The notes beneath the pieces are model-generated. The model had not been told where the DNA came from, searched no databases, and was given only the letters and a program-made list of their open reading frames with translations. The translations under genes and the position numbers were made by a program. Below, one piece after another: positions 43,735-53,034 of a DNA stretch of 64,000 nt. The first letter of the stretch is position 1. Each line of letters starts with the position of its first letter. Source of the stretch: Dethiosulfovibrio russensis (GTDB taxonomy: Bacteria > Synergistota > Synergistia > Synergistales > Dethiosulfovibrionaceae); the NCBI RefSeq assembly GCF_021568855.1, contig NZ_JAKGUG010000005.1, positions 1-64,000 of the forward strand, written 5' to 3'.

Positions 43735-44655
43735 TTGGGTAGATTCATAGTTAGGAGGCTGATGCTGGCGATTCCGGTATTGATAGGGGTCTCTATAATA
43801 GCCTTCTTGATTCTTCATCTATCCCCGGGAGACCCGGCGGAGCTCCTGGCCGGAGACGAGGCGACCCAGGCGGATATCCAGCTGATCAGGGAGGAGTTCG
43901 GACTCGACAAACCCCTGACGACCCAGTACTTCCGCTTTATCCGAGGGGTCTTCACAGGAGAGCTGATCTCCATGAAATACGAGATCCCGGTGATGGAGAT
44001 AGTCGGCAAGAGGCTCAAAAACACGCTGATCCTATCCTCCGCCGCCATAGTCATCTCCGTCGTGATAGGGATAATGGCCGGGATCCTCTCGGCGGTGCAT
44101 CGGTACTCGTGGATAGACTACCTGTCGACCTTCATAGCCCTTCTCGGTGTATCCATGCCGGTCTTCTGGTGGGGGCTTCTGATGATCCTCCTGTTCTCCG
44201 TGACCCTGATGTGGCTTCCATCGGGAGGAATGGGGGGCATAAGACATCTGATAATGCCGGCCATTGCCTTGGGAACGGCGTCAACCGGGATCATAGCCAG
44301 GATGACCCGCTCCAGCATGCTGGACGTACTCCAGCAGGACTATATCACGACCGCTGTCGCCAAAGGACTGAGGCAGAAACTGGTCATATACCGTCACGCT
44401 CTGAGAAACGCCCTCATTCCGACGGTGACGGTAATAGGCCTCCAGTTCGGATATATGCTGGCGGGAGCTGTTCTGACCGAGTCGGTCTTCTCCTGGCCGG
44501 GAATAGGGAGGCTGCTGGTCGACTCCATAATGGGAAGGGACTATCCGGTCGTCCAGACGGCCCTGCTGGTAATAGCCCTAATATTCGTACTGGCAAACCT
44601 TGTGGTAGATGTCCTGTACGCGCTTTTAGATCCGAGGATCAGATACAATGACTGA
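43735..44655 (+). CDS. Peptide ABC transporter permease (DppB-like)
   Basis: A 306-residue permease with six membrane segments. FIVRRLMLAIPVLIGVSIIAF is the standard start, and LSPGDPAELLAGDEA follows. The EAA loop is TTAVAKGLRQKLVIYRHALRNA near residue 205. The start is a TTG preceded by GAGGAGGAAGG. It overlaps dppC-like by eight bases. Imports di- or oligopeptides with the following four genes. Confidence 0.92.
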   Translation: MGRFIVRRLMLAIPVLIGVSIIAFLILHLSPGDPAELLAGDEATQADIQLIREEFGLDKPLTTQYFRFIRGVFTGELISMKYEIPVMEIVGKRLKNTLILSSAAIVISVVIGIMAGILSAVHRYSWIDYLSTFIALLGVSMPVFWWGLLMILLFSVTLMWLPSGGMGGIRHLIMPAIALGTASTGIIARMTRSSMLDVLQQDYITTAVAKGLRQKLVIYRHALRNALIPTVTVIGLQFGYMLAGAVLTESVFSWPGIGRLLVDSIMGRDYPVVQTALLVIALIFVLANLVVDVLYALLDPRIRYND

Positions 44656-45517
44656 CGTTAAAAAAACGGCGAAAAACAGATCGCACCTGAGCATAATATG
44701 GCGCAGACTCAGCCGCAGCAAAACCGCCGTGCTGGGACTGTTCATAGTGACCCTTTACGTCCTCATAGCCCTGGTGGGACCCCATATGGCTCCATACGAT
44801 CCCCTGGCCCAGAACCTCAGCGACGCATTTCTGGCACCGTCGGGAGATCATCTGATGGGCTGCGACGAGTTCGGACGAGATATATTCAGCAGGATAATCC
44901 ACGGAGCTAGGATCTCGCTGATAATTCAGTTCAACTCGGTGGTAATAGCGTTAGTAATAGGCATAGCCCTCGGAGCAATCGGAGGTTATTTCGGCGGGCT
45001 GATCGACGAGATAATAATGAGACTGATGGATATAATGCTGGCTTTTCCCGGCATGCTCCTGGCCCTGGCCATAGTGGCCATGCTGGGCCCCAACCTGACT
45101 AATCTCATAGTCGCCATAGGGATATACTCGGTGCCCCAGTTCGCCAGGGTAACCAGGGGAGCGGTGATATCGGTGAAGAAAAACGACTACGTCACGGCGG
45201 CCCAGGCCATAGGAGAATCGAACCGATCGGTGATAATGAGATACGTGCTGCCAAACGCCCTCTCCCCCATCATAGTCCAGACCACCCTGAGGATGGCAAC
45301 GGTGCTCCTCACCGCGGCGGGACTGGGTTTCCTCGGACTGGGAGTGCAGCCCCCCACCCCGGAATGGGGAACCATGCTCAGCGGAGCCAGGATGTACCTT
45401 CGAACCGCCCCCTTCGTGGCGTTCTTTCCCGGCCTGGCAATAATGATAGTTGTCCTGGGATTCAACTTTTTCGGAGACGGGCTTCAGGACGCCTTGAACC
45501 CCAGACTTAAGGAGTGA
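44648..45517 (+). CDS. Peptide ABC transporter permease (DppC-like)
   Basis: A 289-residue permease with the N-terminal LSRSKTAVLGLFIVTLYVLIA segment, DEFGRDIFSRIIHGAR as the DppC hallmark near residue 75, and the EAA loop TAAQAIGESNRSVIMRYVLPNA near 180. It overlaps the neighbouring genes on both sides by a few bases. Confidence 0.92.
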   Translation: MTDVKKTAKNRSHLSIIWRRLSRSKTAVLGLFIVTLYVLIALVGPHMAPYDPLAQNLSDAFLAPSGDHLMGCDEFGRDIFSRIIHGARISLIIQFNSVVIALVIGIALGAIGGYFGGLIDEIIMRLMDIMLAFPGMLLALAIVAMLGPNLTNLIVAIGIYSVPQFARVTRGAVISVKKNDYVTAAQAIGESNRSVIMRYVLPNALSPIIVQTTLRMATVLLTAAGLGFLGLGVQPPTPEWGTMLSGARMYLRTAPFVAFFPGLAIMIVVLGFNFFGDGLQDALNPRLKE

Positions 45518-46491
45518 CCGTGGTGGCTGAGAAGATATTGGAGGTCAAGGACCTCTCTACGTGGTTCTATACGGAGGAAGGGATCGTGAAAGCCCTGGAG
45601 AAGGTGAGCTTCTCCATAGGCCAGGGAGAGATCCTGGGCATAGTGGGAGAGACCGGATGCGGCAAATCCGTCACCTCCCGTTCCATAATGGGCCTGATTC
45701 CCCAGCCTCCGGGAAAGATAGTGGAAGGGCAAGTCCTGTTTCAGGGCAGGGATCTGCTTACCCTGCCGGACGACGAGATGCGCTCCGTCAGGGGCTGCGA
45801 TATGGCGATGATATTCCAGGATCCCATGAGCAGTCTGAATCCGGTGCTGAAGGTCGGATTCCAGGTCGAGGAGGCAATAAAGGCCCACGGTTCGGTCTCC
45901 GACACGGAGGCAAGATCCAGGGCCCTCGAGATGTTCCGTAAGGTCAACATACCGGACCCGGAGAAGTCGCTGGGAAGATATCCCCATCAGTTCTCCGGAG
46001 GGATGAAACAGAGGGTGATGATAGCCATGGCCCTCTGCTGCAACCCCAAGTTATTGATCGCCGACGAGCCTACGACCGCCCTGGACGTATCGATACAGGC
46101 CCAGATACTGTCGCTCATCAAGGCTCTTCAAAGGGACTTCGGAAGCTCGATAATGCTGATATCCCACGACCTGGGAGTCATCGCCACCATGGCGCAGAAG
46201 GTAGCGGTCATGTACGCCGGCAGCATCATAGAGTACGGAACGGTTAACGACATATTCGACTCGCCTCTCCATCCCTACACTAAGGGACTCATAGGGGCGA
46301 TCCCGAGGCTGGACAGGGATCAGGAGCGACTGGACGTCATAAAGGGATCCCTGCCGAATCTAATACATCTGCCGGAGGGATGCAAGTTCCGAGAACGCTG
46401 TCCCATGGCGGAGCCGATCTGCGCCACGGCCCGTCCTCCCAGAATTACCGACGACAAAGGACACGAGGTGGCCTGCTATGCCTATCGTTGA
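45514..46491 (+). CDS. Peptide ABC transporter ATPase (DppD-like)
   Basis: A 325-residue ATPase. Walker A is GETGCGKSVTSRS near residue 46, the signature is FSGGMKQRVMIAMAL near 160, and Walker B is LLIADEPTTALD. The C-terminal oligopeptide-type extension has the cysteines CKFRERCPMAEPIC. The GTG start overlaps the dppC-like stop by four bases. It pairs with the DppF-like ATPase. Confidence 0.93.
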   Translation: MTVVAEKILEVKDLSTWFYTEEGIVKALEKVSFSIGQGEILGIVGETGCGKSVTSRSIMGLIPQPPGKIVEGQVLFQGRDLLTLPDDEMRSVRGCDMAMIFQDPMSSLNPVLKVGFQVEEAIKAHGSVSDTEARSRALEMFRKVNIPDPEKSLGRYPHQFSGGMKQRVMIAMALCCNPKLLIADEPTTALDVSIQAQILSLIKALQRDFGSSIMLISHDLGVIATMAQKVAVMYAGSIIEYGTVNDIFDSPLHPYTKGLIGAIPRLDRDQERLDVIKGSLPNLIHLPEGCKFRERCPMAEPICATARPPRITDDKGHEVACYAYR

Positions 46492-47443
46492 GGTTTCCAA
46501 CCTGAAGAAGCACTTCCCCATCGACAAAGGGATCGTTTTCCCCAAGGTCGTCGGCCACGTAAAGGCCGTCGACGGAGTCTCTTTCTCCATTCCGGAGGGA
46601 GAGACCCTAGGGCTGGTAGGAGAATCGGGGAGCGGGAAGTCCACGGCGGGGAACATGATCCTACGGCTGCTCTCCCCCACGTCGGGAGACGTCCTCTACA
46701 GGGGGAGATCGGTGCTCGAGATGGACGAGGCCGAGCTTCACCGGTTCAGATCGAAGGCCCAGATGGTGTTCCAGAACCCCTTCGCCTCGCTCAATCCCAG
46801 AATGATAGTCAGGGACATAGTGGGGCGGGTGCTGAAGGTCCACGGGGTAAGGGACGAAAACGACATATCCGACAGGGTGCTAAAAATCCTCCTCGAAGTG
46901 GGACTCAAGGAAGAACATATGACCCGCTATCCACACGAGTTTTCCGGAGGACAGAGACAGAGAATCGCTGTGGCCAGAGCTCTCATATCCGACCCGGACT
47001 TCATAGTCCTGGACGAGCCCACTTCGGCCTTGGACGTATCGGTTCAGGCCCAGATCCTGAACCTTTTCAAGGATCTTCAGAGCGAGAGAGGACTGACGTA
47101 TCTGTTCATATCGCACGACCTCAGCGTCATAAGACACATAAGCCACAGAGTGGCGGTACTTTATCTGGGAAAGATGATGGAATACGCTTCGAAAAGGGAT
47201 CTGTTCTCCTCGCCTCTCCACCCCTATACCAGAGCTCTCCTGGAGAGCATTCCTAAACCCTACGTCACGGGAGAGGACATAGAGGACAAGGTCATAAAGG
47301 GAGACATACCCAGTCCCATAGACCCCCCGGCGGGGTGCCGATTCCACACCAGGTGCCCCGAGGCCTGCGAAAGATGCAGAGACGAGGAACCGGCTTGGAG
47401 GGAGGTGAGAGAGGGACACTTCGTGGCGTGCCACCGCGTCTGA
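46478..47443 (+). CDS. Peptide ABC transporter ATPase (DppF-like)
   Basis: A 321-residue ATPase. Walker A is GESGSGKSTAGN near residue 50, the signature is FSGGQRQRIAVARAL near 154, Walker B is FIVLDEPTSALDVS, and the C-terminal oligopeptide extension is CRFHTRCPEAC. It overlaps the DppD-like gene by 14 bases. Confidence 0.93.
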   Translation: MPIVEVSNLKKHFPIDKGIVFPKVVGHVKAVDGVSFSIPEGETLGLVGESGSGKSTAGNMILRLLSPTSGDVLYRGRSVLEMDEAELHRFRSKAQMVFQNPFASLNPRMIVRDIVGRVLKVHGVRDENDISDRVLKILLEVGLKEEHMTRYPHEFSGGQRQRIAVARALISDPDFIVLDEPTSALDVSVQAQILNLFKDLQSERGLTYLFISHDLSVIRHISHRVAVLYLGKMMEYASKRDLFSSPLHPYTRALLESIPKPYVTGEDIEDKVIKGDIPSPIDPPAGCRFHTRCPEACERCRDEEPAWREVREGHFVACHRV

Positions 47444-47496
47444 CAGGCCGGGGAACCGGCATAACGAACCTAAAGGACAAAAGGAGGTTTAAAAGA

Positions 47497-49080
47497 ATGT
47501 TGCGAATCGGAAGAAAAGGACTGTTGCTCGCCCTCTTAACGGCCCTGGCGGCCACAAGCTTTACCGCGGCCGCCTTCGGAGGCGGCAAGGAACTTGTGAT
47601 AGCAAAGAGCAGAGAGGCCCTCGCCCTGGATCCCCAGGACATAAGCGACACTCCCTCGGAGGAGATAAACCACGCCATATACGAGGGGCTGGTTACCTTT
47701 GACGAAAAGCTTAACGTAGTGCCTATGCTGGCGAAGGAGTGGAGCCACTCGGAGGACGGCCTGGAGTGGACCTTCAAGCTTAAAGAAGGAATCGCGTTCC
47801 ACAGCGGCACCCCCTTCGACGCCGAGGCGGTAAAGGTCAACTTCGACCGGATACTGAACGGCAAATACAAGAGGACCTCCCTTTACGCCCCTGTCATAAA
47901 GGAGATCTCCGTGGTGGACGACCATACGGTCAAGTTCACATTGAAGGAGTCCTTCGGCCCGTTTCTGAACGTGCTGGCCCATACCGCCGGTCTGATCCTG
48001 GACCCCAGCTACGTCCAGGATCCGAAGAAAAACGAGTCGATCAAACACAGGCCCTCCGGAACCGGCCCGTTCATGCTGGACGAGTGGGAACAGGGAGACT
48101 ATATCGCCCTCAAGGCCAATAAAAAATACTGGCAGGGAAAACCCAAGATCGACCGCCTCGTGTTCCGCACCGTCCCGGAGGACAGCGCCAGGGCGATGAT
48201 GATAGAGACCGGAGAGGTCGACATAGCCGAGCAGATCCCTCCCACCGACGTGGAGAGGCTTCTCAAGAACAAGAAGGTAGACATGAAGGTCCTGCCCTCC
48301 ATAGTCGTTCAGTTCGTGGGGGTCAACTGCCAGAACGAAGTACTGAAGGACCCGGCGGTCCGCAGGGCACTGGCCTACTCCATAGACCGTCAGGCCATCT
48401 GCGACAAGATCCTCATGGGCTACGCCGAGCCGGTCAACTCCATGGTCGCCCCTCTGGTGAACGGCTACAGCGAGGTCTCCGGCTTCACCTATGACCCCGA
48501 GAAGGCCAAGGCGACCCTGGAGGAAGCAGGATGGGCCGACTCCGACGGAGACGGGATTAGAAATAAAGACGGCAAGAAACTCACCGTGGAATTCTGGACT
48601 CACGGAAGGGATACCCTGTCACTGAAGGTTCCCCAGGCTGTTCAGTCCTTCGCCTCGGCCGTCGGTTTCGACTGTAAGATGAAGGTCATGGACTGGGGCG
48701 CATTTCTGGCCGCGACGAGAAAACCCGTAGAGGAGAGCACATCTCAGCTCATGTGGCTGGGCTGGAGCCCGTCCACGGGAGACGCCGACTGGGTATACCG
48801 TCCTCTCGTCCACTCGGACTACTGGCAGCCCAAGGGCCCCAACCGGCCGTTCTACAGCAACGAGATCGTAGACGAGAACATAATGGTCGGCTTCCACAGC
48901 GTAGATCAAGACGAACGTAGAGAGGCATACAGAAAGGCCCAGGAAATACTCAACCAGGAGCTTCCCTGGATTCCTCTCTACACCAGAAAGACCCTCCACG
49001 CCTTCAGCAAAAAGCTGGAGAAAGTGGAATATCTTCCTCTGGACTTCGTTGTCATATCTCACGAAACCGACAAAAAATAG
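47497..49080 (+). CDS. Peptide ABC transporter substrate-binding protein (DppA/OppA family)
   Basis: A 527-residue secreted receptor of SBP family 5 with a signal peptide at 1-24 (LLALLTALAATSFTAAAF). YEGLVTFDEKLNVVPMLAKEWSHSEDG-like text near residue 50 (WSHSEDGLEWTFKLKEGI) and GTGPFMLDEWEQGDYI near 189 are family hallmarks. ATG 47497 follows AGGAGGTTTAAAA; an upstream frame to 47335 overlaps the ATPase gene. It completes the importer and precedes a strong terminator. Confidence 0.92.
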   Translation: MLRIGRKGLLLALLTALAATSFTAAAFGGGKELVIAKSREALALDPQDISDTPSEEINHAIYEGLVTFDEKLNVVPMLAKEWSHSEDGLEWTFKLKEGIAFHSGTPFDAEAVKVNFDRILNGKYKRTSLYAPVIKEISVVDDHTVKFTLKESFGPFLNVLAHTAGLILDPSYVQDPKKNESIKHRPSGTGPFMLDEWEQGDYIALKANKKYWQGKPKIDRLVFRTVPEDSARAMMIETGEVDIAEQIPPTDVERLLKNKKVDMKVLPSIVVQFVGVNCQNEVLKDPAVRRALAYSIDRQAICDKILMGYAEPVNSMVAPLVNGYSEVSGFTYDPEKAKATLEEAGWADSDGDGIRNKDGKKLTVEFWTHGRDTLSLKVPQAVQSFASAVGFDCKMKVMDWGAFLAATRKPVEESTSQLMWLGWSPSTGDADWVYRPLVHSDYWQPKGPNRPFYSNEIVDENIMVGFHSVDQDERREAYRKAQEILNQELPWIPLYTRKTLHAFSKKLEKVEYLPLDFVVISHETDKK

Positions 49081-49090
49081 CGTTTAAGAC

Positions 49091-49121
49091 AGGCCTCCTC
49101 TAATCGGAGGAGGCCTTTTTT
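49091..49121 (+). terminator. Intrinsic terminator after the peptide-binding protein gene
   Basis: AGGCCTCCTC pairs with GAGGAGGCCT around a six-base loop and is followed by TTTTTT. It lies ten bases after the stop codon. Confidence 0.9.
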
Positions 49122-49143
49122 CGACCTCTGGGAGGGGACGAAC

Positions 49144-50928
49144 TTGATCTCTTTCGGCATAGCTCTTTTATTCATCGCAGCTTCGCTGTTTCTTATACCT
49201 ACAAAAGCCCGAGGCTGTACCTGCATAGTGGTGGGTAAAAATGCATCCGCCACAGGCAGGGTATTAGTGGGACACAACGAGGACGACCCGGGAAGATGCG
49301 TTATGGCCCACCACCTGGTACCTCCGGTCGAAAGGCCCGAGAGAACCGCAACTTCCTTCGAACCCTGTTCCGCCTCGATAGACCGCTCCGGAAGATCTCT
49401 GGGATACATATGGTCTCAGGCCCGTTCGGTGCCGGCCCTGTCCGGGGCGGACTGTTTCCTGAACGAGAAAGGGGTCTTCGTCGCGAGCGACAGCTGCCGG
49501 CATTCCAGACAGGATAACGAACCGGACCTGTCAGACGGAGGCCTGGTATACGGACTCAGAATATCCATAGCTGAAAGGGCCCGATCGGCCCGTGATGGAG
49601 TCAAAATAGCGGCGGATCTTATCGAACGATACGGATACGACAATACCGGCAGATGCTACATAATAGCCGACGCCGAGGAAGCCTGGCTTCTACAGGTTAT
49701 AAAGGGAAAACACTACTGCGCCAAGAGAGTGGACGACGACGAGGTAGCCTTCATACCGAACCACTACACCATAAGACATGTCGTCCCGGGAGAGGAAGGG
49801 GTTTTTCTGTCCCGAGGGTTTATCGAAATGGGCGAAAAAAAGGGATGGCTGACGGGAAAAGACGACTGTTTCGACTTCGCCAGGACGGTACAGGACCGCA
49901 GCAGTGTAAACCTTCGAGGGAACCTGTACAGACACAGACACGCCTTGTCTCGGATAACCGGAATGGACTGGAGCGAAGAGGGAGACCTTCCCTTCTCGGT
50001 CGAACCGAGGCGTCCCATGGACATCAAGGATGTCATAGGGGTCCTCAGGGACCACTACGAGGGAAGCTCCGACGACGTCAGAGGAAAATGGGACAGCTCG
50101 CCCCACTACACAGAGATCCGCCGGATATGCACCGGCACCACATTAGGAGCCCTAGTGGTCCGGTTCAGAGACCGCCCGGAGCTCAACACACTCTGGACCT
50201 CCAGCGGAAGACCTTGCACGTCTCCATTCGTTCCCTGGTACGGAGGGGTTCTAGGCATGCCCCAGGAATTTCTGGTCGAGGATCACGAGAGCTCTCTGAA
50301 GAGACACTTTAACTTCACCCCGAAGGACATGGCCTACGATCCTTCCATTCCTTGGTGGGAGATACAGCAATTTCAGTCGCTCCTGGACGGCCAGTTCGAT
50401 GACAACTTCGAGACGGTGAAAAGTCACGTCGAAGAGGTGGAGAAAAACTGGATCGACGAGGACGACGTAATAGCGGAAAAGGCCCGATCCCTCATGGACA
50501 AGGACAGGGAAGAGGCATTGCTGATACTGACCGGGGAGACCGCGAAAAAGGCGAGACAGTCGATGGACGTGGTCCGCTATATGGCAGGCAGACTCCCCAG
50601 AACGGAGATATCGACCGACTCGAAAAGGATCACCTACAAATCGAGAGAAGAGGAGATAACCCTTTACATCAAGAGCGACGCCCAACCCGTCGAGGATAGA
50701 CTCATTTTCGGCCAGGGAATGCAATCCCCCGAAAGCTGGGCTACGGCTATAAGAGGTTCCCTCAGAAGGAGGGACTCGGACTGGGAGGTCTCCTTTAGGG
50801 TAAGGGAGCTAACGGAAAAATGCATCCCCTGTCACAGCGACTTCTGGCTCTACGGACTGGACGACTCGGGCAGCCCCATCGTGGGGAACGTAGTCATAGA
50901 CGTGGTCGAGAAAAAAAGCAGCCTGTAA
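49144..50928 (+). CDS. Secreted C69-family dipeptidase (third copy, with C-terminal extension)
   Basis: A 594-residue C69 protein. A signal peptide is followed by Cys25 in RGCTCIVVGKNASATGRVL, the presumed nucleophile. At 594 residues it is about 50-60 longer than the other two copies; the extra C-terminal part (about 500-594) is strand-rich and includes CIPCHS, with two closely spaced cysteines. It uses a TTG start after GGGAGGGG. The position behind the peptide importer suggests it supplies or trims imported peptides. Confidence 0.88.
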   Translation: MISFGIALLFIAASLFLIPTKARGCTCIVVGKNASATGRVLVGHNEDDPGRCVMAHHLVPPVERPERTATSFEPCSASIDRSGRSLGYIWSQARSVPALSGADCFLNEKGVFVASDSCRHSRQDNEPDLSDGGLVYGLRISIAERARSARDGVKIAADLIERYGYDNTGRCYIIADAEEAWLLQVIKGKHYCAKRVDDDEVAFIPNHYTIRHVVPGEEGVFLSRGFIEMGEKKGWLTGKDDCFDFARTVQDRSSVNLRGNLYRHRHALSRITGMDWSEEGDLPFSVEPRRPMDIKDVIGVLRDHYEGSSDDVRGKWDSSPHYTEIRRICTGTTLGALVVRFRDRPELNTLWTSSGRPCTSPFVPWYGGVLGMPQEFLVEDHESSLKRHFNFTPKDMAYDPSIPWWEIQQFQSLLDGQFDDNFETVKSHVEEVEKNWIDEDDVIAEKARSLMDKDREEALLILTGETAKKARQSMDVVRYMAGRLPRTEISTDSKRITYKSREEEITLYIKSDAQPVEDRLIFGQGMQSPESWATAIRGSLRRRDSDWEVSFRVRELTEKCIPCHSDFWLYGLDDSGSPIVGNVVIDVVEKKSSL

Positions 50929-50966
50929 TAAAAAAGGATCGCCTTGAAGGCGATCCTTTTTTATTA
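50926..50966. terminator. Bidirectional terminator carrying the stop codons of the third C69 gene and grdA
   Basis: A perfect 18-base-pair palindrome (TAATAAAAAAGGATCGCC arms, five-base loop) begins with the TAA of the dipeptidase gene and ends with the complementary TAA of the convergent grdA gene. A-rich and T-rich flanks support termination in both directions. Confidence 0.9.
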
Positions 50967-51440
50967 CAAGCTGAACTTAGAGAACTGATCTCTCATGCCC
51001 TTTACGGCTTCAGCCAAAGCCTCGGGCTCGAGAACCATTTCCATCATGCTGATCTGGTTCTCCCATTCCTCCGGATCCGCCTCATCGCGGATATCCTGCT
51101 CGAAAATGTCGTAGACGGCTAGTCCTAACTGGACGCCGGCGAGTGGTCCTGCGTAGGTGGGGTCTCCGTTACACACGGTCTCGGCGTAAATCTCTGCGCC
51201 TTCCGCGTCGGAGGAACCCAGTACAACCACGATATCCTCGGGGTTGTACTTCTCAGCAGCGTCTTTGACGCGCTGCTGGTTCTGCAGGTCCATCGCTCCA
51301 GCCGCCGTTCAGACGAAGCACTCGGTGACGGAGAAGATCACCTCGGCTCCACTGTTCTTGAAACACGCCTCCATGGCAGGTGCGGGAACACCGTCACGCT
51401 CGCCGAGGAGGATAAGTTTCTTTCCGGCCAATTTGCCCAT
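50964..51440 (-). CDS. grdA: Glycine/sarcosine/betaine reductase selenoprotein A (UGA read as selenocysteine)
   Basis: A 158-residue GrdA read through an in-frame TGA at 51309-51311. The upstream part reads [18 protein letters not shown], then VTECFV, then the TGA codon, and continues [20 protein letters not shown] and [19 protein letters not shown]. The CFVU motif with U at residue 44 and the [18 protein letters not shown] segment are the hallmarks of GrdA, the selenoprotein that carries the carboxymethyl-selenide in Stickland reduction of glycine, sarcosine or betaine. The ATG at 51440 follows GAGGGAGGTGAAAAG. A naive gene call would split it at the TGA into two fragments. No grdB, grdC, grdD or grdE is nearby. 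Confidence 0.93.
51275..51311 (-). promoter_or_regulatory. Candidate bacterial SECIS element in grdA
   Basis: Immediately 3' of the UGA on the minus strand, GCTGG (51298-51302) pairs with CCAGC (51275-51279) around an 18-base loop, with six bases between the UGA and the stem. A further strong stem (GCGTC-AAA-GACGC, extended by outer bases) follows about 40 bases downstream. SelB-bound SECIS hairpins in bacteria lie just after the UGA, so the first stem is the better candidate; the exact structure is inference. Confidence 0.5.
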
Positions 51441-51518
51441 GCTTTTCACCTCCCTCTTCTTGATGACGGCTCTCGACAAAGGGGCGACACGAGCCCTTAT
51501 GCCACCGTCTAAGGCCAC

Positions 51519-51547
51519 ATTATAACCGAAAAGGTCCTTTTTTGTAT
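51519..51547 (-). promoter_or_regulatory. Candidate grdA promoter
   Basis: On the minus strand a perfect TATAAT (51519-51524) overlaps the stop codon of the upstream ProRS-like gene. The region 17 bases upstream (ATACAA at 51542-51547) is a poor -35. The gap of about 80 bases to grdA and the same orientation also allow co-transcription with the upstream genes. Confidence 0.35.
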
Positions 51548-53034
51548 CCCCCTATTACGTTTTTCTGAGGCCGTTTTTTAAGTATTTCCTCTATGGCACC
51601 GTCTTCGTCCTTGCTCTCCGTTTCACCGTCGGGACGACGAAGCTCCACACGCTCATTCACGACAAAGATATCCCACGGGAAAGGGAAGGCCCCCTTCGGG
51701 TTTTTTCCACATTCATCATCGAGAAGAACGGATAGCCCCTCCGATTCGAGCTTCATTCCAATCGACACAGCCCGAGCCTCGTTCTCCTCTCCTTCGAAGC
51801 GAATCGAGACCTCCGCAGGCGAGACAACACCGGGCAAGGAAGTAAGATCGAACATGGCCCCCTCCAAAGAGGTCATATGGACTCTAACGGTCCAGCAGAA
51901 CGGCCGGGCCTTCTTCCTCTCCTCGTCCACGTAGGTAAGGGAAGGTTCCGAATCGGCGAGCTCGTTCCAAAGCTCCAAAGTCGCCAAAGGGGTTACCGAT
52001 GCCTCGAAAAGAGGGGCACCACAGAGAGGACACATATCCCCGGGCTCCATCGCAGCAATGTCCGCCACGGGAGCAGAGAAATCCCTACCCCACCTGGCGC
52101 CGGTGAGATGGTAATCCCTCTCGTTGGCCCCCACGACCGCCCAGGAGATTCCCTCCACCGATCTGTCCGCAAACAGGACGATCCCCTCGGGGAGCCCGAT
52201 GGGACCTAGGTATCCGGCCAGGTTTCCAAGGAGATACCGAAGCTCGTCGTCCGACGACGGGTGCAGATCCGCACCGGCAGCGGCGGACAGCTTGTCCAGA
52301 GAGACCGACCTGTCCCCCCTTATCAGGGCGATTACGCCCTTGCCGTCCCGATCGGAGAAACACATGGTCTTGACGGTCTTCTCCGGCGACAGGGACAGAA
52401 AATCGCATAGAGAATCTATGGTGCCGACCCCTGGGGTATGGATCCTGGCGAGCTCGGCCTCATCTTCGACGGGAGCCCCTCCGAACTCCATAGGGGAGGA
52501 GGCAACCCCTCTCCAGCCGCAGGAACATCCCAGTCCATCAAGCAGGGAGAGATCGCCTTTCTCACCGTCATGGACCAGACGACACCTCGTTCCCTGACGG
52601 ACGGTCTCGTCCCATCGTCTGACGGCAAGCCCGACCTCGGCCAGGGCGATTCCCAGGGCCCTGAAGACGGAGATAGCCATGGAGGCTCCCTCTTCTTCGT
52701 CGAGACAGTAACCCTGTAGCTCCAGATCGTCTTCCCGTCTCTGGAGGAACAGCGCCGGCAGCTGGATCGATCTCTTTATGTGACGCACCGCTATAGCTAA
52801 AGCACCTTCCGGTACTGGACAATGGACCCTCTGAGGGTACCAGGGGGCGAGGGCCTCTACGAGATAGTCCTCAAGCCGTCTGTCCATATCCTCTCCCATA
52901 GGAAGCCTCATCACCGCGTGGGCGTTGGGGTTCCACATGGCGAATCCGGCCTTGACCATGGCTATTACGCCTCCGTCTTTAAGCTTGGACGGGGTCTTTC
53001 CTCTAGGCGCCAACAGTTCGCTGGATTTCAACAA
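51520..53034 (-). CDS. Degenerate prolyl-tRNA synthetase-like protein with apparently intact editing (INS/YbaK-type) domain
   Basis: A 504-residue protein that aligns by eye with bacterial ProRS across its whole length. Residues about 1-150 correspond to the class II catalytic half, but motif 2 (GPTHEE, then FRDE) is replaced by CPVPEG and QRREDD, and the RGREF/KDAYSF region is missing. Residues about 195-345 form the YbaK-type editing domain: [54 protein letters not shown] and CPLCGAPL. Motif 3 is unrecognisable. A ProRS-like anticodon-binding end (GLSVLLDDE) closes it. It probably cannot charge tRNA but could deacylate mischarged tRNA. TTG start; overlaps the upstream gene. Confidence 0.75.
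   Translation of the reverse strand: MLKSSELLAPRGKTPSKLKDGGVIAMVKAGFAMWNPNAHAVMRLPMGEDMDRRLEDYLVEALAPWYPQRVHCPVPEGALAIAVRHIKRSIQLPALFLQRREDDLELQGYCLDEEEGASMAISVFRALGIALAEVGLAVRRWDETVRQGTRCRLVHDGEKGDLSLLDGLGCSCGWRGVASSPMEFGGAPVEDEAELARIHTPGVGTIDSLCDFLSLSPEKTVKTMCFSDRDGKGVIALIRGDRSVSLDKLSAAAGADLHPSSDDELRYLLGNLAGYLGPIGLPEGIVLFADRSVEGISWAVVGANERDYHLTGARWGRDFSAPVADIAAMEPGDMCPLCGAPLFEASVTPLATLELWNELADSEPSLTYVDEERKKARPFCWTVRVHMTSLEGAMFDLTSLPGVVSPAEVSIRFEGEENEARAVSIGMKLESEGLSVLLDDECGKNPKGAFPFPWDIFVVNERVELRRPDGETESKDEDGAIEEILKKRPQKNVIGGYKKGPFRL

Noticed and set aside
47536-48603. Minus-strand open frame of 355 codons
   Set aside because: It lies inside the peptide-binding protein gene and has no initiation signal or family pattern.
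50964-51518. Two separate short genes or a frameshifted pseudogene at the grdA position
   Set aside because: The two pieces are in the same frame, separated by a single TGA inside the conserved CFV-U motif of GrdA; this is selenocysteine decoding, not decay.
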